A DNA stretch of 64,000 nucleotides, taken from NCBI RefSeq assembly GCF_963668475.1, contig NZ_OY764544.1, positions 3,595,986 to 3,659,985 of the forward strand, written 5' to 3'. Below are positions 34,955 through 43,968 of this stretch, one piece after another. Made by a program: the position numbers and the translations under genes. Within the stretch, counting starts at the first letter, position 1. The number at the start of each line of letters is the position of its first letter. Under the pieces are notes generated by a model. That model worked only from the letters and a program-made list of their open reading frames with translations, was not told the DNA's origin and did not search any database. The DNA is from an uncultured Methanospirillum sp. (GTDB taxonomy: Archaea; Halobacteriota; Methanomicrobia; Methanomicrobiales; Methanospirillaceae).

Positions 34955-35695
34955 GTGAAAAAAAAGATCATTGATTATTGGAACTCAGGAGCCGGCCGGT
35001 ATAACCAGGGGATAGCTCCGTTTCTCAAATCTCAAACCAGCAATGCCGGGTGGAAAAAACTATTTTCACACCATCTTGGAACAAAACCGCTAAAAATTCT
35101 TGATGTCGGAACCGGACCTGGCTCAGTATCAGTCCTTCTTGCCGGGATGGGACATGTAGTTACTGCCGTGGACCTATCTGAAGAGATGCTTGCACTTGCA
35201 AAAAAGAACGCTGCAGCCTGTAATGTATCTGTGAATTTTCAAAATGGAGATGCAGAAGATCTTCCATTTGAGGACAACACATTTGATGCTGTTGTCAACA
35301 GGTGGGTGTTATGGACAGTACCAAACCCAAAAGCAGCGCTTGGTGAATGGAACAGAGTCCTTAAACAATCTGGAAAACTCTGTATCGTGGACGGAAATTG
35401 GTACAGCGGACATAAAACTCCGGTGCAAAAGATCTGGAAACACACTTCCAGATTATATACATCACTCTCAGAACGGAGAAATGCCTGGAAAACTGATTTC
35501 GAGCCTGAGGTAATAGAAGGGTTATGGTCTACACATGCAACACGGCCGGACGATGACCTCCTCCTCTTTCGTGATGTCGGATTCTCTGATATCCAGGTCT
35601 ATACTGATGTAAATGACTGGGTTATGACATCAAAGGATAAGTTCTGCCAGGGACACTGGGGCCCAACATTTTTAGTAAAAGGAGTAAAACCCTGA
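34955..35695 (+). CDS. SAM-dependent methyltransferase (UbiE/BioC-like), metal-region paralogue 1
   Basis: Protein of 246 residues from GTG 34955; the nearby ATG at 34944 is followed by a stop. SAM motif ILDVGTGPGSVSVLLAGMG at about residues 46-64, acidic residue in VTAVDLSEEM, and NGDAEDLPFEDNTFDAVVNR. The stretch VNR-x-V-x-WT-x-P-x-P-x-AL-x-EWNRVLK is shared with the methyltransferase at 49635, marking a close paralogue pair. Both stand beside Opp/Nik-type SBP genes. Soluble, no extra domains. Substrate unknown. Confidence 0.85.
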   Translation: MKKKIIDYWNSGAGRYNQGIAPFLKSQTSNAGWKKLFSHHLGTKPLKILDVGTGPGSVSVLLAGMGHVVTAVDLSEEMLALAKKNAAACNVSVNFQNGDAEDLPFEDNTFDAVVNRWVLWTVPNPKAALGEWNRVLKQSGKLCIVDGNWYSGHKTPVQKIWKHTSRLYTSLSERRNAWKTDFEPEVIEGLWSTHATRPDDDLLLFRDVGFSDIQVYTDVNDWVMTSKDKFCQGHWGPTFLVKGVKP

Positions 35696-35715
35696 AATCC
35701 CTTTCAGAACTTCTT

Positions 35716-36804
35716 TTAACGCGTCCACATCTGTTTTTTCTGCCTTAAAAACAGGAATAGAAAGAAGGGAACACCAAGAACTGCAGTCATTACTCCGACC
35801 GGGAGAATAATTGGAGAGATAATTGTTCTTGCTGCAGTATCTGCAGAGAGAAGGATGATCGCTCCCACAAGGGCAGATCCTGGGATCACAAATCTGTTGT
35901 CACCTCCGATGGCCATACGGGTTACATGAGGGGCTATCAGCCCAACAAATCCAATAATTCCGGTGAATGCCGTGAAACCGGCAGTAATTAAAGCTGCGAG
36001 AATCATGCAGAGAATCCGTGTTCTCTCAACTGGGATTCCTAAACTCAGTGCAGTTTCATCACCTGAACCGATGATATTGATATCATTGGCTTTCAGCATA
36101 AGTATCGGAGCGATTATTGCGAGCAGACTCCCGGTTACCAAAATCATCTGCCAGGTAGTTTTTCCAAGATTTCCCATCATCCAGAATACTACTGCTTCAA
36201 CCTGTTCAGGTGTCCCGATATATTGAACAATTGAAGTTATAGCATTCAAAAAAAACATAATTGCAATTCCGGCAAGTATCATTGATTCGGGTGTCATCCC
36301 CCTGCACTGGGCAAGAAGATACACAAGAATTGTTGCGGCCATGGCAAAGACGAACGAATTTGCAACTATGAGATAAGGACCGCCAATAATACCTGCTCCT
36401 AGAACTATTGCTATTGCGGCCCCGCTTGCCGCAGCTGATGAAATTCCAAGCGTAAACGGTTCTGCCAAGGGATTTTGTAGAACACCTTGCATGACCGCAC
36501 CGGTGAGAGCAAGACCAGCACCTGCAATTATTGCCATTAGAATCCGGGGTAGACGAATTTCCCAGATAATGGCATTTGCCAGTTCTCCCCCAGACTCAAA
36601 CCCTGGAATCAGTTTTGCCAGTATCGTTTTGTATACTTCCAGTATCGAAAGATCAGCAGAACCAATTATGGTTGCATAACCTATAAGGAAGAATATACAG
36701 ATTACACAAATACAGAGGAATACTACCCGTTTGGCAACGCAGTTACGATATGTTTCACGCGGTGAATTCATGACGTGCTCCTGATGTGAGGTCTCTTTTT
36801 TCAT
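35716..36804 (-). CDS. FecCD-family permease, orphan
   Basis: Protein of 362 residues with ten membrane segments and clear FecCD landmarks: WEIRLPRILMAIIAGAGLAL, NPLAEPFTLGISSAAASGA and FVGLIAPHVTRMAIGGDNR. No ATPase gene adjoins it, so it must borrow one, for example the FecE-like protein at 29335. It is divergent from the dockerin-fused binding protein at 36928 (123-bp gap), the presumed partner. It converges on the methyltransferase at 34955 with a 20-bp gap. Confidence 0.88.
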   Translation of the reverse strand: MKKETSHQEHVMNSPRETYRNCVAKRVVFLCICVICIFFLIGYATIIGSADLSILEVYKTILAKLIPGFESGGELANAIIWEIRLPRILMAIIAGAGLALTGAVMQGVLQNPLAEPFTLGISSAAASGAAIAIVLGAGIIGGPYLIVANSFVFAMAATILVYLLAQCRGMTPESMILAGIAIMFFLNAITSIVQYIGTPEQVEAVVFWMMGNLGKTTWQMILVTGSLLAIIAPILMLKANDINIIGSGDETALSLGIPVERTRILCMILAALITAGFTAFTGIIGFVGLIAPHVTRMAIGGDNRFVIPGSALVGAIILLSADTAARTIISPIILPVGVMTAVLGVPFFLFLFLRQKKQMWTR

Positions 36805-36927
36805 GGTCCTTGTGAAATGCTATGAATTGGCAAGACAGGATTTTTCATCTATGTTCCTATAATTTATATTTCATTTCAAGACAATATGATTATTATGATA
36901 TTATTCTGACATTAGTATGCAGATTAT

Positions 36928-38193
36928 ATGTCTGTATGTGATAAATGTATGAAAATTTATTTGATAGTGTTAGGGTTTCTCATCTGTTTTTTGGCTGGAT
37001 CTGTTGCATATGCAGAAGATGTGAAAATTGGAGAGCCGTTCACAGTTCAGATCATGGGAAATGCAAATCAGGATGAAGTTGTAGATGATCAGGATATCGC
37101 ATATGTTCAGAGCATTATAAGCGGTTCAGAGAAACAGACCCGGCTTTCTGATGCTAATAACGATGGAAAGATCGATCAGGCAGATATTGATCAGATAAAA
37201 AAGATCATTGAGGGTTCTGAAAGCAAAATTTATTATATCAATCTCAATGATGAGGTTGTTTCAGTCAAGCACCCATTAAGCAAAATTGTTGTGGTATATG
37301 ACAATACTGCAGAGATTGTAAGGATCCTTGGTGCAGAGGACAAAGTTGTCGGGGTTGACAGTATGATCGAAAAAGAACCGATGTACTTCCCTGAATTGAG
37401 TAAAGTTACATCAATTGGAGATCGAAAAGACTGTAATGTTGAAAAAATTCTTGAACTAAAACCTGATGTAGTATTTATTCATGCAAAGAGTGACAGCGGA
37501 TGCCCAGGACTTGAAGAAAAATTAAAAGAAAAAGATATCGATGTGGTTCGCTTAGGAACCTGGCAATCTCATACCGCCGTTCCATCTCTGATGCTCATGT
37601 CATATATGCTTGATAAAGTCGATAAAGCAAAGGACTATGTCAACTATCAGGAAAAGTATCTGAAAACCGTCCGTGATAAAATTGCCTCAATACCTACTGA
37701 TAAACGCGTCAATGTGTATGTAGACAGGCCTGGAGATACTACAGTTGCAAAAGGATCCGGATACTCCGAAGCCGTCGAATTTGCAGGTGGTATCAATATC
37801 GGCAAGATACTATCAGGAGGTTTTGAAAATGTTCTTCCAAAAGTGGATTCAGAATGGGTAGTTCAGCAGAATCCTGATATTATTGTGGGCCTTTCCTGGG
37901 AAGGAGGGTACGAAACCGATGATCAGAATACGGTAAAGAAGCGGTACGATGAGGTTATATCCAAGCCTGGATTTAGTTCTATTAAAGCAGTGAAAGACAA
38001 TAAGGTCTTTATCACCCCATACATCAACGTGCTCGGGCCCGGGTATCATATCGGATTAATTCAGTTTGCAAAGTGGTTTTATCCAGACCTGTTCGCAGAC
38101 ATGAATGTTACTGAAATCCAGAATGACTATATTACAAACTGGCAGAACACAAAGTATGATCTCTCAAATCATGGGGTGTTTAAATATCCATAA
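36928..38193 (+). CDS. Dockerin-fused metal-chelate substrate-binding protein
   Basis: Protein of 421 residues. A signal peptide (about 8-29; an alternative ATG at 36949 starts right before it), then a dockerin-type domain (about 41-97) with two EF-hand-like calcium loops, GNANQDEVVDDQDIAYV and DANNDGKIDQADI, then a FecB/BtuF-type binding domain (about 110-421: VKHPLSKIVVVYDNTAEIV, GAEDKVVGVDSM, ILELKPDVVFIHA, AKWFYPDLFADM). Dockerins normally dock to cohesins or act as calcium-stabilised modules; fusion to a metal-chelate SBP is unusual. Ends with a GVFKYP tail. Confidence 0.85.
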   Translation: MSVCDKCMKIYLIVLGFLICFLAGSVAYAEDVKIGEPFTVQIMGNANQDEVVDDQDIAYVQSIISGSEKQTRLSDANNDGKIDQADIDQIKKIIEGSESKIYYINLNDEVVSVKHPLSKIVVVYDNTAEIVRILGAEDKVVGVDSMIEKEPMYFPELSKVTSIGDRKDCNVEKILELKPDVVFIHAKSDSGCPGLEEKLKEKDIDVVRLGTWQSHTAVPSLMLMSYMLDKVDKAKDYVNYQEKYLKTVRDKIASIPTDKRVNVYVDRPGDTTVAKGSGYSEAVEFAGGINIGKILSGGFENVLPKVDSEWVVQQNPDIIVGLSWEGGYETDDQNTVKKRYDEVISKPGFSSIKAVKDNKVFITPYINVLGPGYHIGLIQFAKWFYPDLFADMNVTEIQNDYITNWQNTKYDLSNHGVFKYP

Positions 38194-38268
38194 AATCCCC
38201 GGGCAATCTCATTTTTATCATTAGATGCTACACTTCATAAAATTTATCATACTGGGTGCCAATACGTA

Positions 38269-39375
38269 TTGATGCATCAGAATCGATGTATCAACACTAT
38301 CTGTATTGTATCACTTCTTCTATGTCTGTTCACCTCGCTTACCTCAGCGGCGGTGATAATGTCTGTTACAAGTGAGACCCCTGATTCAATAACCGTTAAG
38401 GATTTCTCAGATCGGGATGTCACAATTAAACACCCTGTCGAACGAATCGTTATCATTGATGCTCATCAACAGCTCACTTCAGCCCTTGAAGCAATGGGAT
38501 TGTATGACAAGATTGTCGGCATTGATACCGATACTGCCAAAGAGAAAACTCTCTTTCCAAATATTGATCAAAAAACAATAATCGGCACTAAGAAGGAACT
38601 CGATATCGAACAGATCTTAAAGCTTAAGCCAGATGTTGTCTTTGATGTTGGCAGTTATCCGGGGGATGAGGTAAAAAAGATGGAAGCAGCGGGCCTGAAT
38701 GTTGTGTCCATCTCACTTTTCCCAACACCTGATGAAGGGTTTATGCCGACAATAGAGAACACCAGGGTTCTTGGTTCGATTGTTGGAGCAGAAGAAAAAG
38801 CCAATCAATTTGCTGACTGGAAGAAACACTATCTTGATATCATATCAGACCGTGTCTCAAACATCACTGACTCAGACAGACCCCTTGCCCTCTATACCTA
38901 CAAATGGAAGGATAACAGTATATTTGGAGCGGGTGCGAAGAACCGTTTCCATTATGCTCTTGAATTCGCTGGAGCCAAAGATATGAATGCTGATCTGAAT
39001 GAAGACTGGGCAGAGATTGATCTCGAGGCTGTTATTAAAGACAATCCAGTTTTCATAATCTTTGAAGAGATGGACCACAAGAGTGGATATGGTGTATCTG
39101 ATCCAACTGCAATGAAGGAGAAGATCGCATCCCTGAAAGCAGTTCCCGGATTCACCAATGTCGATGCCATAAAGAACAACAAGGTTTATGGCCTTCCGAT
39201 GAGTGTGTTATCTGGCGATACGTGGCTTGGAGCAATTTATCTTGCACCAGTATTTCATCCAGATCTCTTCAAGGACTTCGATCCAGTCAAGATTCACCAG
39301 GAATACATTGACACGTTTATTCACTCAAATGAGAAGATATCAAGCGATGTCTTCCTTTACCCGCCTTTAAACTAA
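38269..39375 (+). CDS. Metal-chelate substrate-binding protein (FecB/BtuF-like)
   Basis: Protein of 368 residues, without a dockerin domain. Signal peptide about 1-27 ending in TSA, then VKDFSDRDVTIKHPVERIVII, GLYDKIVGIDTDTAKE, ILKLKPDVVFDVG and, near the C-terminus, APVFHPDLFKDFDP. It is homologous to the binding domain of the preceding gene (75-bp gap, same strand), so the pair probably offers two ligand specificities to one permease. A T-rich stretch after the stop (39377-39386) may terminate transcription. Confidence 0.86.
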   Translation: MMHQNRCINTICIVSLLLCLFTSLTSAAVIMSVTSETPDSITVKDFSDRDVTIKHPVERIVIIDAHQQLTSALEAMGLYDKIVGIDTDTAKEKTLFPNIDQKTIIGTKKELDIEQILKLKPDVVFDVGSYPGDEVKKMEAAGLNVVSISLFPTPDEGFMPTIENTRVLGSIVGAEEKANQFADWKKHYLDIISDRVSNITDSDRPLALYTYKWKDNSIFGAGAKNRFHYALEFAGAKDMNADLNEDWAEIDLEAVIKDNPVFIIFEEMDHKSGYGVSDPTAMKEKIASLKAVPGFTNVDAIKNNKVYGLPMSVLSGDTWLGAIYLAPVFHPDLFKDFDPVKIHQEYIDTFIHSNEKISSDVFLYPPLN

Positions 39376-39498
39376 CCTCTTTTTTTCTACTGAATTGTAT
39401 GAAATTAAAACAGCCATGTAGTATTTATGGAAGATACAGGACTCGGTTTAATATTTGAAGAATGTATGATTCGGTTTTTACATATGCCTGAATTAATT

Positions 39499-39541
39499 GG
39501 AAATAAGAATCTATTTCTCATATTCAAGGGAAATAAGAATC
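39499..39541. repeat. 13-bp direct repeat, period 30
   Basis: GGAAATAAGAATC occurs at 39499-39511 and 39529-39541. It lies at the 3' end of the decayed dockerin-SBP gene and may be a scar of the deletion that removed the rest of that gene, or simply a chance AT-rich repeat. Confidence 0.4.
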
Positions 39542-39987
39542 ATTCGCCAGTATCATACAGCATTTTCTTCATAACCAGGTATTGATCCGAATTACCATTT
39601 TCTTCCCCAGTACTGGAAAGGGCAATGGTTCTTTTTGATGTGATTGGGGATTTTTATATGATAGCAATTCAGACGTTTGATGTGGTGGTTTTTATCGTCA
39701 ATGATAATTTCTTTCGCAGTTCCTGATATTATTTTTTGGATCTGTTTAAGATCCCGCTCATCAATCCTGCCATCGTAATTTGCATCCGCATACCATGTCT
39801 CAAAAAGATGGCCATGAATTACACCTGATACGTATGCAAGATCTCTCTCATTGATGGTATTATCCATGTTCGCATTCCCATATATCTCAAGCACAAATGG
39901 ATTTGCAGAGGCAATGGTTGAAAATATGATAAGAACCGCAATTATTTTTATGATATATCCATTAACGATATCAGGCGAATGCACCAT
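39540..39987 (-). pseudogene. Frameshifted, truncated dockerin-SBP paralogue
   Basis: The intact frame (39592-39987, 131 codons) has a signal peptide and a dockerin-like domain (YGNANMDNTINERDLAYV, DANYDGRIDERDLKQIQ) aligning with the start of the protein at 36928, then loses similarity. In the +1 frame just past an A5 run (minus strand; plus-strand T5 at 39632-39636) the similarity resumes briefly as RTIALSSTGEE, where the SBP domain has KIVVVYDNTAE, and soon stops at 39540. Thus a frameshift plus deletion of most of the binding domain. The dockerin part could still be made and exported. Confidence 0.7.
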
Positions 39988-40412
39988 ATTATTTCATACG
40001 GATATCATAAAAATAATATCAATTACCATTTAGATCACTAATCTTCGATCAAATCTGAAATTTAATATACTAAATGATTGGTATTCATAGATCCAGATGA
40101 TAATAATGACCAATAATTCATATAAAATCCGGTGATCTATGAGTTTAAAAGGTTGTTTTCCATAATGCCGATACCGAAACATATCAATTTATTGTGATTA
40201 AGTACAACAATATCACACAATTATTACTAATTAAATCGAGATCAATACGTACACGAGAGCTGATAAGAGTTACATCGGAGCTCATTATCTTTCAGACACC
40301 TGTCCTGAAATCAGATTAATCGATGGTATCACCCGAGGAAATGGCTCTCACCCATAAATCCCGGATTATTATGCTATTTCCTGGGATTATATCAAATTCA
40401 AAGTGATATCAT
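39988..40412. other. Divergent promoter region upstream of larC
   Basis: No ORF is supportable in these 425 AT-rich bases. Near the larC side an inverted repeat AATCCC (40357-40362) / GGGATT (40383-40388) ends 24 bp before the larC start, next to a TATA-like GATTATATC (40385-40393). It could be an operator or a leader hairpin. A second weak repeat, GAGCT/AGCTC, lies at 40256-40282. Confidence 0.4.
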
Positions 40413-41219
40413 ATGAAAACATTGTTTATTGATCCATTCCATGGTGCAGCCGGAGACATGATAATCGGTGCTCTTCTCTCATTACTTTCTGACAGAGAAG
40501 AGGTTTTACAGGCGATGGCCTTGGTAGTTGCTCAGCCGAGCGTTGAAGTTGTCAGACGATGTAGCATAACCGCACTAAAGATTCATACTCATGCATCCAA
40601 AACTCATCGAACTGCAGAAGAAGTTCAGGCAATCATTACATCAGCGCCTGTCCCTGTAGAAGTCAAGGAACGTGCATGTAGGATATTTGAGAGAATTAGA
40701 AGAGCAGAGTCCAAAGTTCATGGATATGATATCCCCTGTGAAGAACCAAGAGAAATAATAGAAACCGATCACGGACACACACATAATGGTACCCATGGGT
40801 ATCCTCATGATACCCAGCATAATCACTTCCATGAGGTCGGTGCTGATGATGCTATCGCTGATATCATCGGTACAAGTATGGCTCTTTCCCTTCTCAAACC
40901 AGATAAAATTCTCATTTTTCCGGTAGCAATCGGAAGAGGTATTGTGAAGATCGCTCATGGGATTGTTCCAATCCCTGCTCCGGCAACTGCAGAGATACTG
41001 CATGCTTCATCCCTCATAACCCAGATCGGTACAGGTGATGGAGAATTACTCACCCCGACAGGAGCTGCAATTCTTGCTGAAATATCTTCTGAACAATCAG
41101 AAATGGAGATTGCAGATCTCAAAGGTATTATCACCGGTATCGGGTATGGAGCAGGAAGCAGGGATGACCCACTCTCTCCGAATGTTATCAGAATGATGGT
41201 CATCGAGAATGAGATGTAA
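40413..41219 (+). CDS. larC: LarC N-domain-only nickel-handling protein
   Basis: Protein of 268 residues corresponding to the LarC1 part. Family landmarks: IDPFHGAAGDMIIGALL at the N-terminus, a His-rich segment (residues 120-140, nine His), NHFHEVGADDAIADIIG, and GDGELLTPTGAAIL. Family knowledge: LarC inserts nickel into the nickel-pincer nucleotide cofactor of lactate racemase. The usual C-terminal LarC2 domain is absent, and no larA, larB or larE is seen, so it may act as a nickel store or chaperone. It ends 9 bp before the permease gene, strongly linking it to nickel import. Confidence 0.85.
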   Translation: MKTLFIDPFHGAAGDMIIGALLSLLSDREEVLQAMALVVAQPSVEVVRRCSITALKIHTHASKTHRTAEEVQAIITSAPVPVEVKERACRIFERIRRAESKVHGYDIPCEEPREIIETDHGHTHNGTHGYPHDTQHNHFHEVGADDAIADIIGTSMALSLLKPDKILIFPVAIGRGIVKIAHGIVPIPAPATAEILHASSLITQIGTGDGELLTPTGAAILAEISSEQSEMEIADLKGIITGIGYGAGSRDDPLSPNVIRMMVIENEM

Positions 41220-41228
41220 CAAAAAAAT

Positions 41229-42206
41229 ATGATTACGCCAGAAAAAAAACTCTTATCGATATGGATTATACGTAAGATTGTCAGGTATCTGATCTCAGCA
41301 CTCCTGGTATTGACCATTGTATTCTTTATTCCCAGGCTGATGCCTGGTGATCCGGTCAGAAATCTTGTGGGAGAAGATATCCTGCTTTCAGAAGAAACAA
41401 TGCATAGGATCCGGGCTGAAATGGGTCTTGACCTTCCATTGCATGAGCAGTTTTTTCATTATATTCAAGGTCTCCTCTCCTGTAATCTCGGATATTCATA
41501 CCATTCCAATGCACCGGTTCTTACCATTATTCTTGATAGAATCCCCTGGACTCTCCTTCTTGTGGGAACAGCAGTGCTGGCAGGAGCTTGCATCGGTGTT
41601 TTTATAGGAGCTCGTATCGGATGGGACCCGGAAAGATGGTGGGCACGAATCTTAACCGGTAGCGCCTTATTTGTCTCATCGGTGCCTCCATATCTGTTAG
41701 GTCTTACATTTCTGGCAATATTCGCCTTCAATCTTCGGCTATTCCCATTCAAAGGTCTTTATGACACACCTGATTGTCTGAGCATTGCATATCATCTCAC
41801 GTTACCGGTGATGGTACTCACCCTCTTTTATGCATCCCGTAATCTCCTTATCATGCGGGGATCTGTGATCAGTGAGAAAAATCTGCTGTATCCCCAATGT
41901 GTCAGGGCTTTGGGAATACCGGGGCGAACTATTCTCTGGAAGCATGTTGCAAAGAATGCATTTCTTCCGGTTCTAAATCTTATAGCTCTTGACTTCGGCT
42001 TTCTCTTTTCAGGAGCCCTGTTTATTGAGATCGTTTTTTCTTTGCAGGGAATGGGAAGCCTGATCTATGATGCAATACTTGTCAGGGATATTCCTATCCT
42101 GACTGGATCATTTCTCATAATATCGATCTTTGTAATTCTTGCAAATATCAGCGTGGACATCATATCCGCAGTCATTGATCCCAGGATCAGGATGGATGGT
42201 CAATGA
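41229..42206 (+). CDS. Opp/Nik-type ABC permease, B subunit
   Basis: Protein of 325 residues with six membrane segments. NikB/DppB features: an N-terminal helix, FIPRLMPGDPVRNLVG, the EAA-type loop RALGIPGRTILWKHVAKNAFLPV, and DIISAVIDPRIRMDGQ at the end. It pairs with the following permease (4-bp ATGA overlap) as the membrane channel. The larC gene lies 9 bp upstream, suggesting nickel as substrate. Confidence 0.9.
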   Translation: MITPEKKLLSIWIIRKIVRYLISALLVLTIVFFIPRLMPGDPVRNLVGEDILLSEETMHRIRAEMGLDLPLHEQFFHYIQGLLSCNLGYSYHSNAPVLTIILDRIPWTLLLVGTAVLAGACIGVFIGARIGWDPERWWARILTGSALFVSSVPPYLLGLTFLAIFAFNLRLFPFKGLYDTPDCLSIAYHLTLPVMVLTLFYASRNLLIMRGSVISEKNLLYPQCVRALGIPGRTILWKHVAKNAFLPVLNLIALDFGFLFSGALFIEIVFSLQGMGSLIYDAILVRDIPILTGSFLIISIFVILANISVDIISAVIDPRIRMDGQ

Positions 42207-43039
42207 TCAGGTTTTTGAACAAAACTCAAGATCTCAAGGATCCTACTCTCATTATTGCAATAGGTATTCTTTTCTGTCTCCTTCTCTGGGCCCTTGTTCC
42301 ACAGGTATTCGTCCCGGGTGATGCTGATAAACGGTACAAACCCTACTTGAACCCCTCTCCGGCCCATCCCCTCGGAACAGATGATATCGGGAATGATATT
42401 CTGTATCTGGTTATCTATTCGGCCAGGATCTCACTGATTATCGCATTTGCTGCGGGAAGCGTATCAATTTTTATCGGTGTAACTGTTGGAATAATTTCAG
42501 GATATTTTTCCGGGCTCATTGATGATATTCTGATGGGACTTACTGATATAATTCTCATTATTCCCAAAATTCCGGTCATAATCCTGATTGCAGCCATGAC
42601 CAGGCCAACCCTGCTCCTGCTGATACTGGTTCTCGGGCTTCTCTCATGGGAAACCACGGCACGGGTCGTACGCTCACGAGTGATGCAGGTGACTGGGGCT
42701 GGGTATATTCTCTCTGCACGATGCCTCGGATTTTCACCAGGGTGGATAATGACTCGGGATATAATCCCGATAATATTCCCTGTTGTTCTGCCAAAAATGA
42801 TGCTCGTGGTTGCAGGTGCATTGATCTATGAGGCTTCTCTCTCATTTCTCGGACTTTCAGATCCGACGATGGATAGTTGGGGACAAATGATTTCAGATGC
42901 GTTTGCTCATGGCGGGTTTATCAGGGGAATGTGGTGGTGGTATACCCCTCCTGCCCTCTGTATTGTTGTAATGATCCTATCTTGTGTGAGGATAGGCATG
43001 ATCTGGGAACAGAATGGAACGGAGACTGCATTCGAATGA
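42203..43039 (+). CDS. Opp/Nik-type ABC permease, C subunit
   Basis: Protein of 278 residues. Features of NikC/DppC: PSPAHPLGTDDIGNDIL, RISLIIAFAAGSVSIFIG, the EAA loop ARCLGFSPGWIMTRDIIPI and SLSFLGLSDPTMDSWGQM. It has five to six membrane segments. ATGA overlaps at both ends couple it to the preceding permease and the next ATPase. Confidence 0.9.
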   Translation: MIRFLNKTQDLKDPTLIIAIGILFCLLLWALVPQVFVPGDADKRYKPYLNPSPAHPLGTDDIGNDILYLVIYSARISLIIAFAAGSVSIFIGVTVGIISGYFSGLIDDILMGLTDIILIIPKIPVIILIAAMTRPTLLLLILVLGLLSWETTARVVRSRVMQVTGAGYILSARCLGFSPGWIMTRDIIPIIFPVVLPKMMLVVAGALIYEASLSFLGLSDPTMDSWGQMISDAFAHGGFIRGMWWWYTPPALCIVVMILSCVRIGMIWEQNGTETAFE

Positions 43040-43968
43040 CCATTTCTCCGCTTCTCAAAGTATCAGATTTGTGGGTCCGATTTCAAACGTCTCAAGGGAA
43101 AATACAGGCCCTTTCTTCATTCTCGTGCTGGTTATCAGCAGGGGAAGTGGTTGCTATTGTTGGTGAATCCGGGTGTGGAAAATCAGTAGCAGCACATGCG
43201 ATAATGCGTATTCTTCCGAGTACGGCATTAGTTAGTGGATATACCCGGATATGTGGGACAGATGTTCACAATCTCCCAGAATCAGAGATGAATACAATCC
43301 GTGGCCGGGAAATTGCGATTCTATTTCAAAGTCCTGATCGCTCATTAAATCCTCTCTATCGAATAGACCGGCAGATTTGTGAACCGCTCCGGAGTCATAA
43401 ACAAGCGGTGGATCAGACAACTGCAATACAAGCATTAAAACGGGCAGGATTTGATAATCCACATGAAATTTCTGATAAATTTCCATGCCAATGCTCTGGA
43501 GGAATGAACCAACGTGCATTACTTGCTGTTGTATCAGGGCTAAATCCTCGTATTTTTATTGCTGATGAACCAACAAAGGGACTTGATAAAGCCCGAGTGT
43601 CTGATGTTGCCCGATCACTCCAGATGATGCGGTCAGGAGATCGGGGAATCCTTCTGATAACTCATGATATCGTTCTTGCCAGGAGCCTTTCTGATCGGAT
43701 GATGGTAATGTATGCAGGGGAAGTGGTAGAATCAGGGACTACTCAAGAGGTATTATCTTCTCCCCGACATCCTTACACCAGATCTCTTCTCATGAGTCTA
43801 CCAGAACACGGATTTATCCCGATACCTGGCATGAGCCCTGCGTTATCAGAAATCCCGGACGGATGCCGGTTTGCTCCACGATGTAAGCAGGTAACATCAG
43901 AATGCCTTGCAGAACATCCGGATTTATGCCAGTCAGATGGAAGGGAGGTGCGATGTCCCCGGTGCTGA
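43036..43968 (+). CDS. Opp/Nik-type ABC ATP-binding protein, D subunit
   Basis: About 310 residues from ATG 43036, which overlaps the permease stop; an upstream in-frame codon at 42877 is inside the permease gene and rejected. Walker A GESGCGKS, signature CSGGMNQRALLAVV, Walker B IFIADEPTKGLD, H-loop THDIVLA. The C-terminal tail (GCRFAPRCKQVTSECL then HPDLC and RCPRC) is the Cys-rich Opp/Dpp tail, a probable Fe-S site. Signature begins with Cys-Ser rather than Leu-Ser. Confidence 0.9.
   Translation: MTISPLLKVSDLWVRFQTSQGKIQALSSFSCWLSAGEVVAIVGESGCGKSVAAHAIMRILPSTALVSGYTRICGTDVHNLPESEMNTIRGREIAILFQSPDRSLNPLYRIDRQICEPLRSHKQAVDQTTAIQALKRAGFDNPHEISDKFPCQCSGGMNQRALLAVVSGLNPRIFIADEPTKGLDKARVSDVARSLQMMRSGDRGILLITHDIVLARSLSDRMMVMYAGEVVESGTTQEVLSSPRHPYTRSLLMSLPEHGFIPIPGMSPALSEIPDGCRFAPRCKQVTSECLAEHPDLCQSDGREVRCPRC

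Noticed and set aside
42877..43035. Upstream extension of the D-subunit ATPase gene
   Set aside because: It would lie wholly within the permease gene; ATG 43036 overlaps the permease stop and begins right at the family's normal N-terminus.
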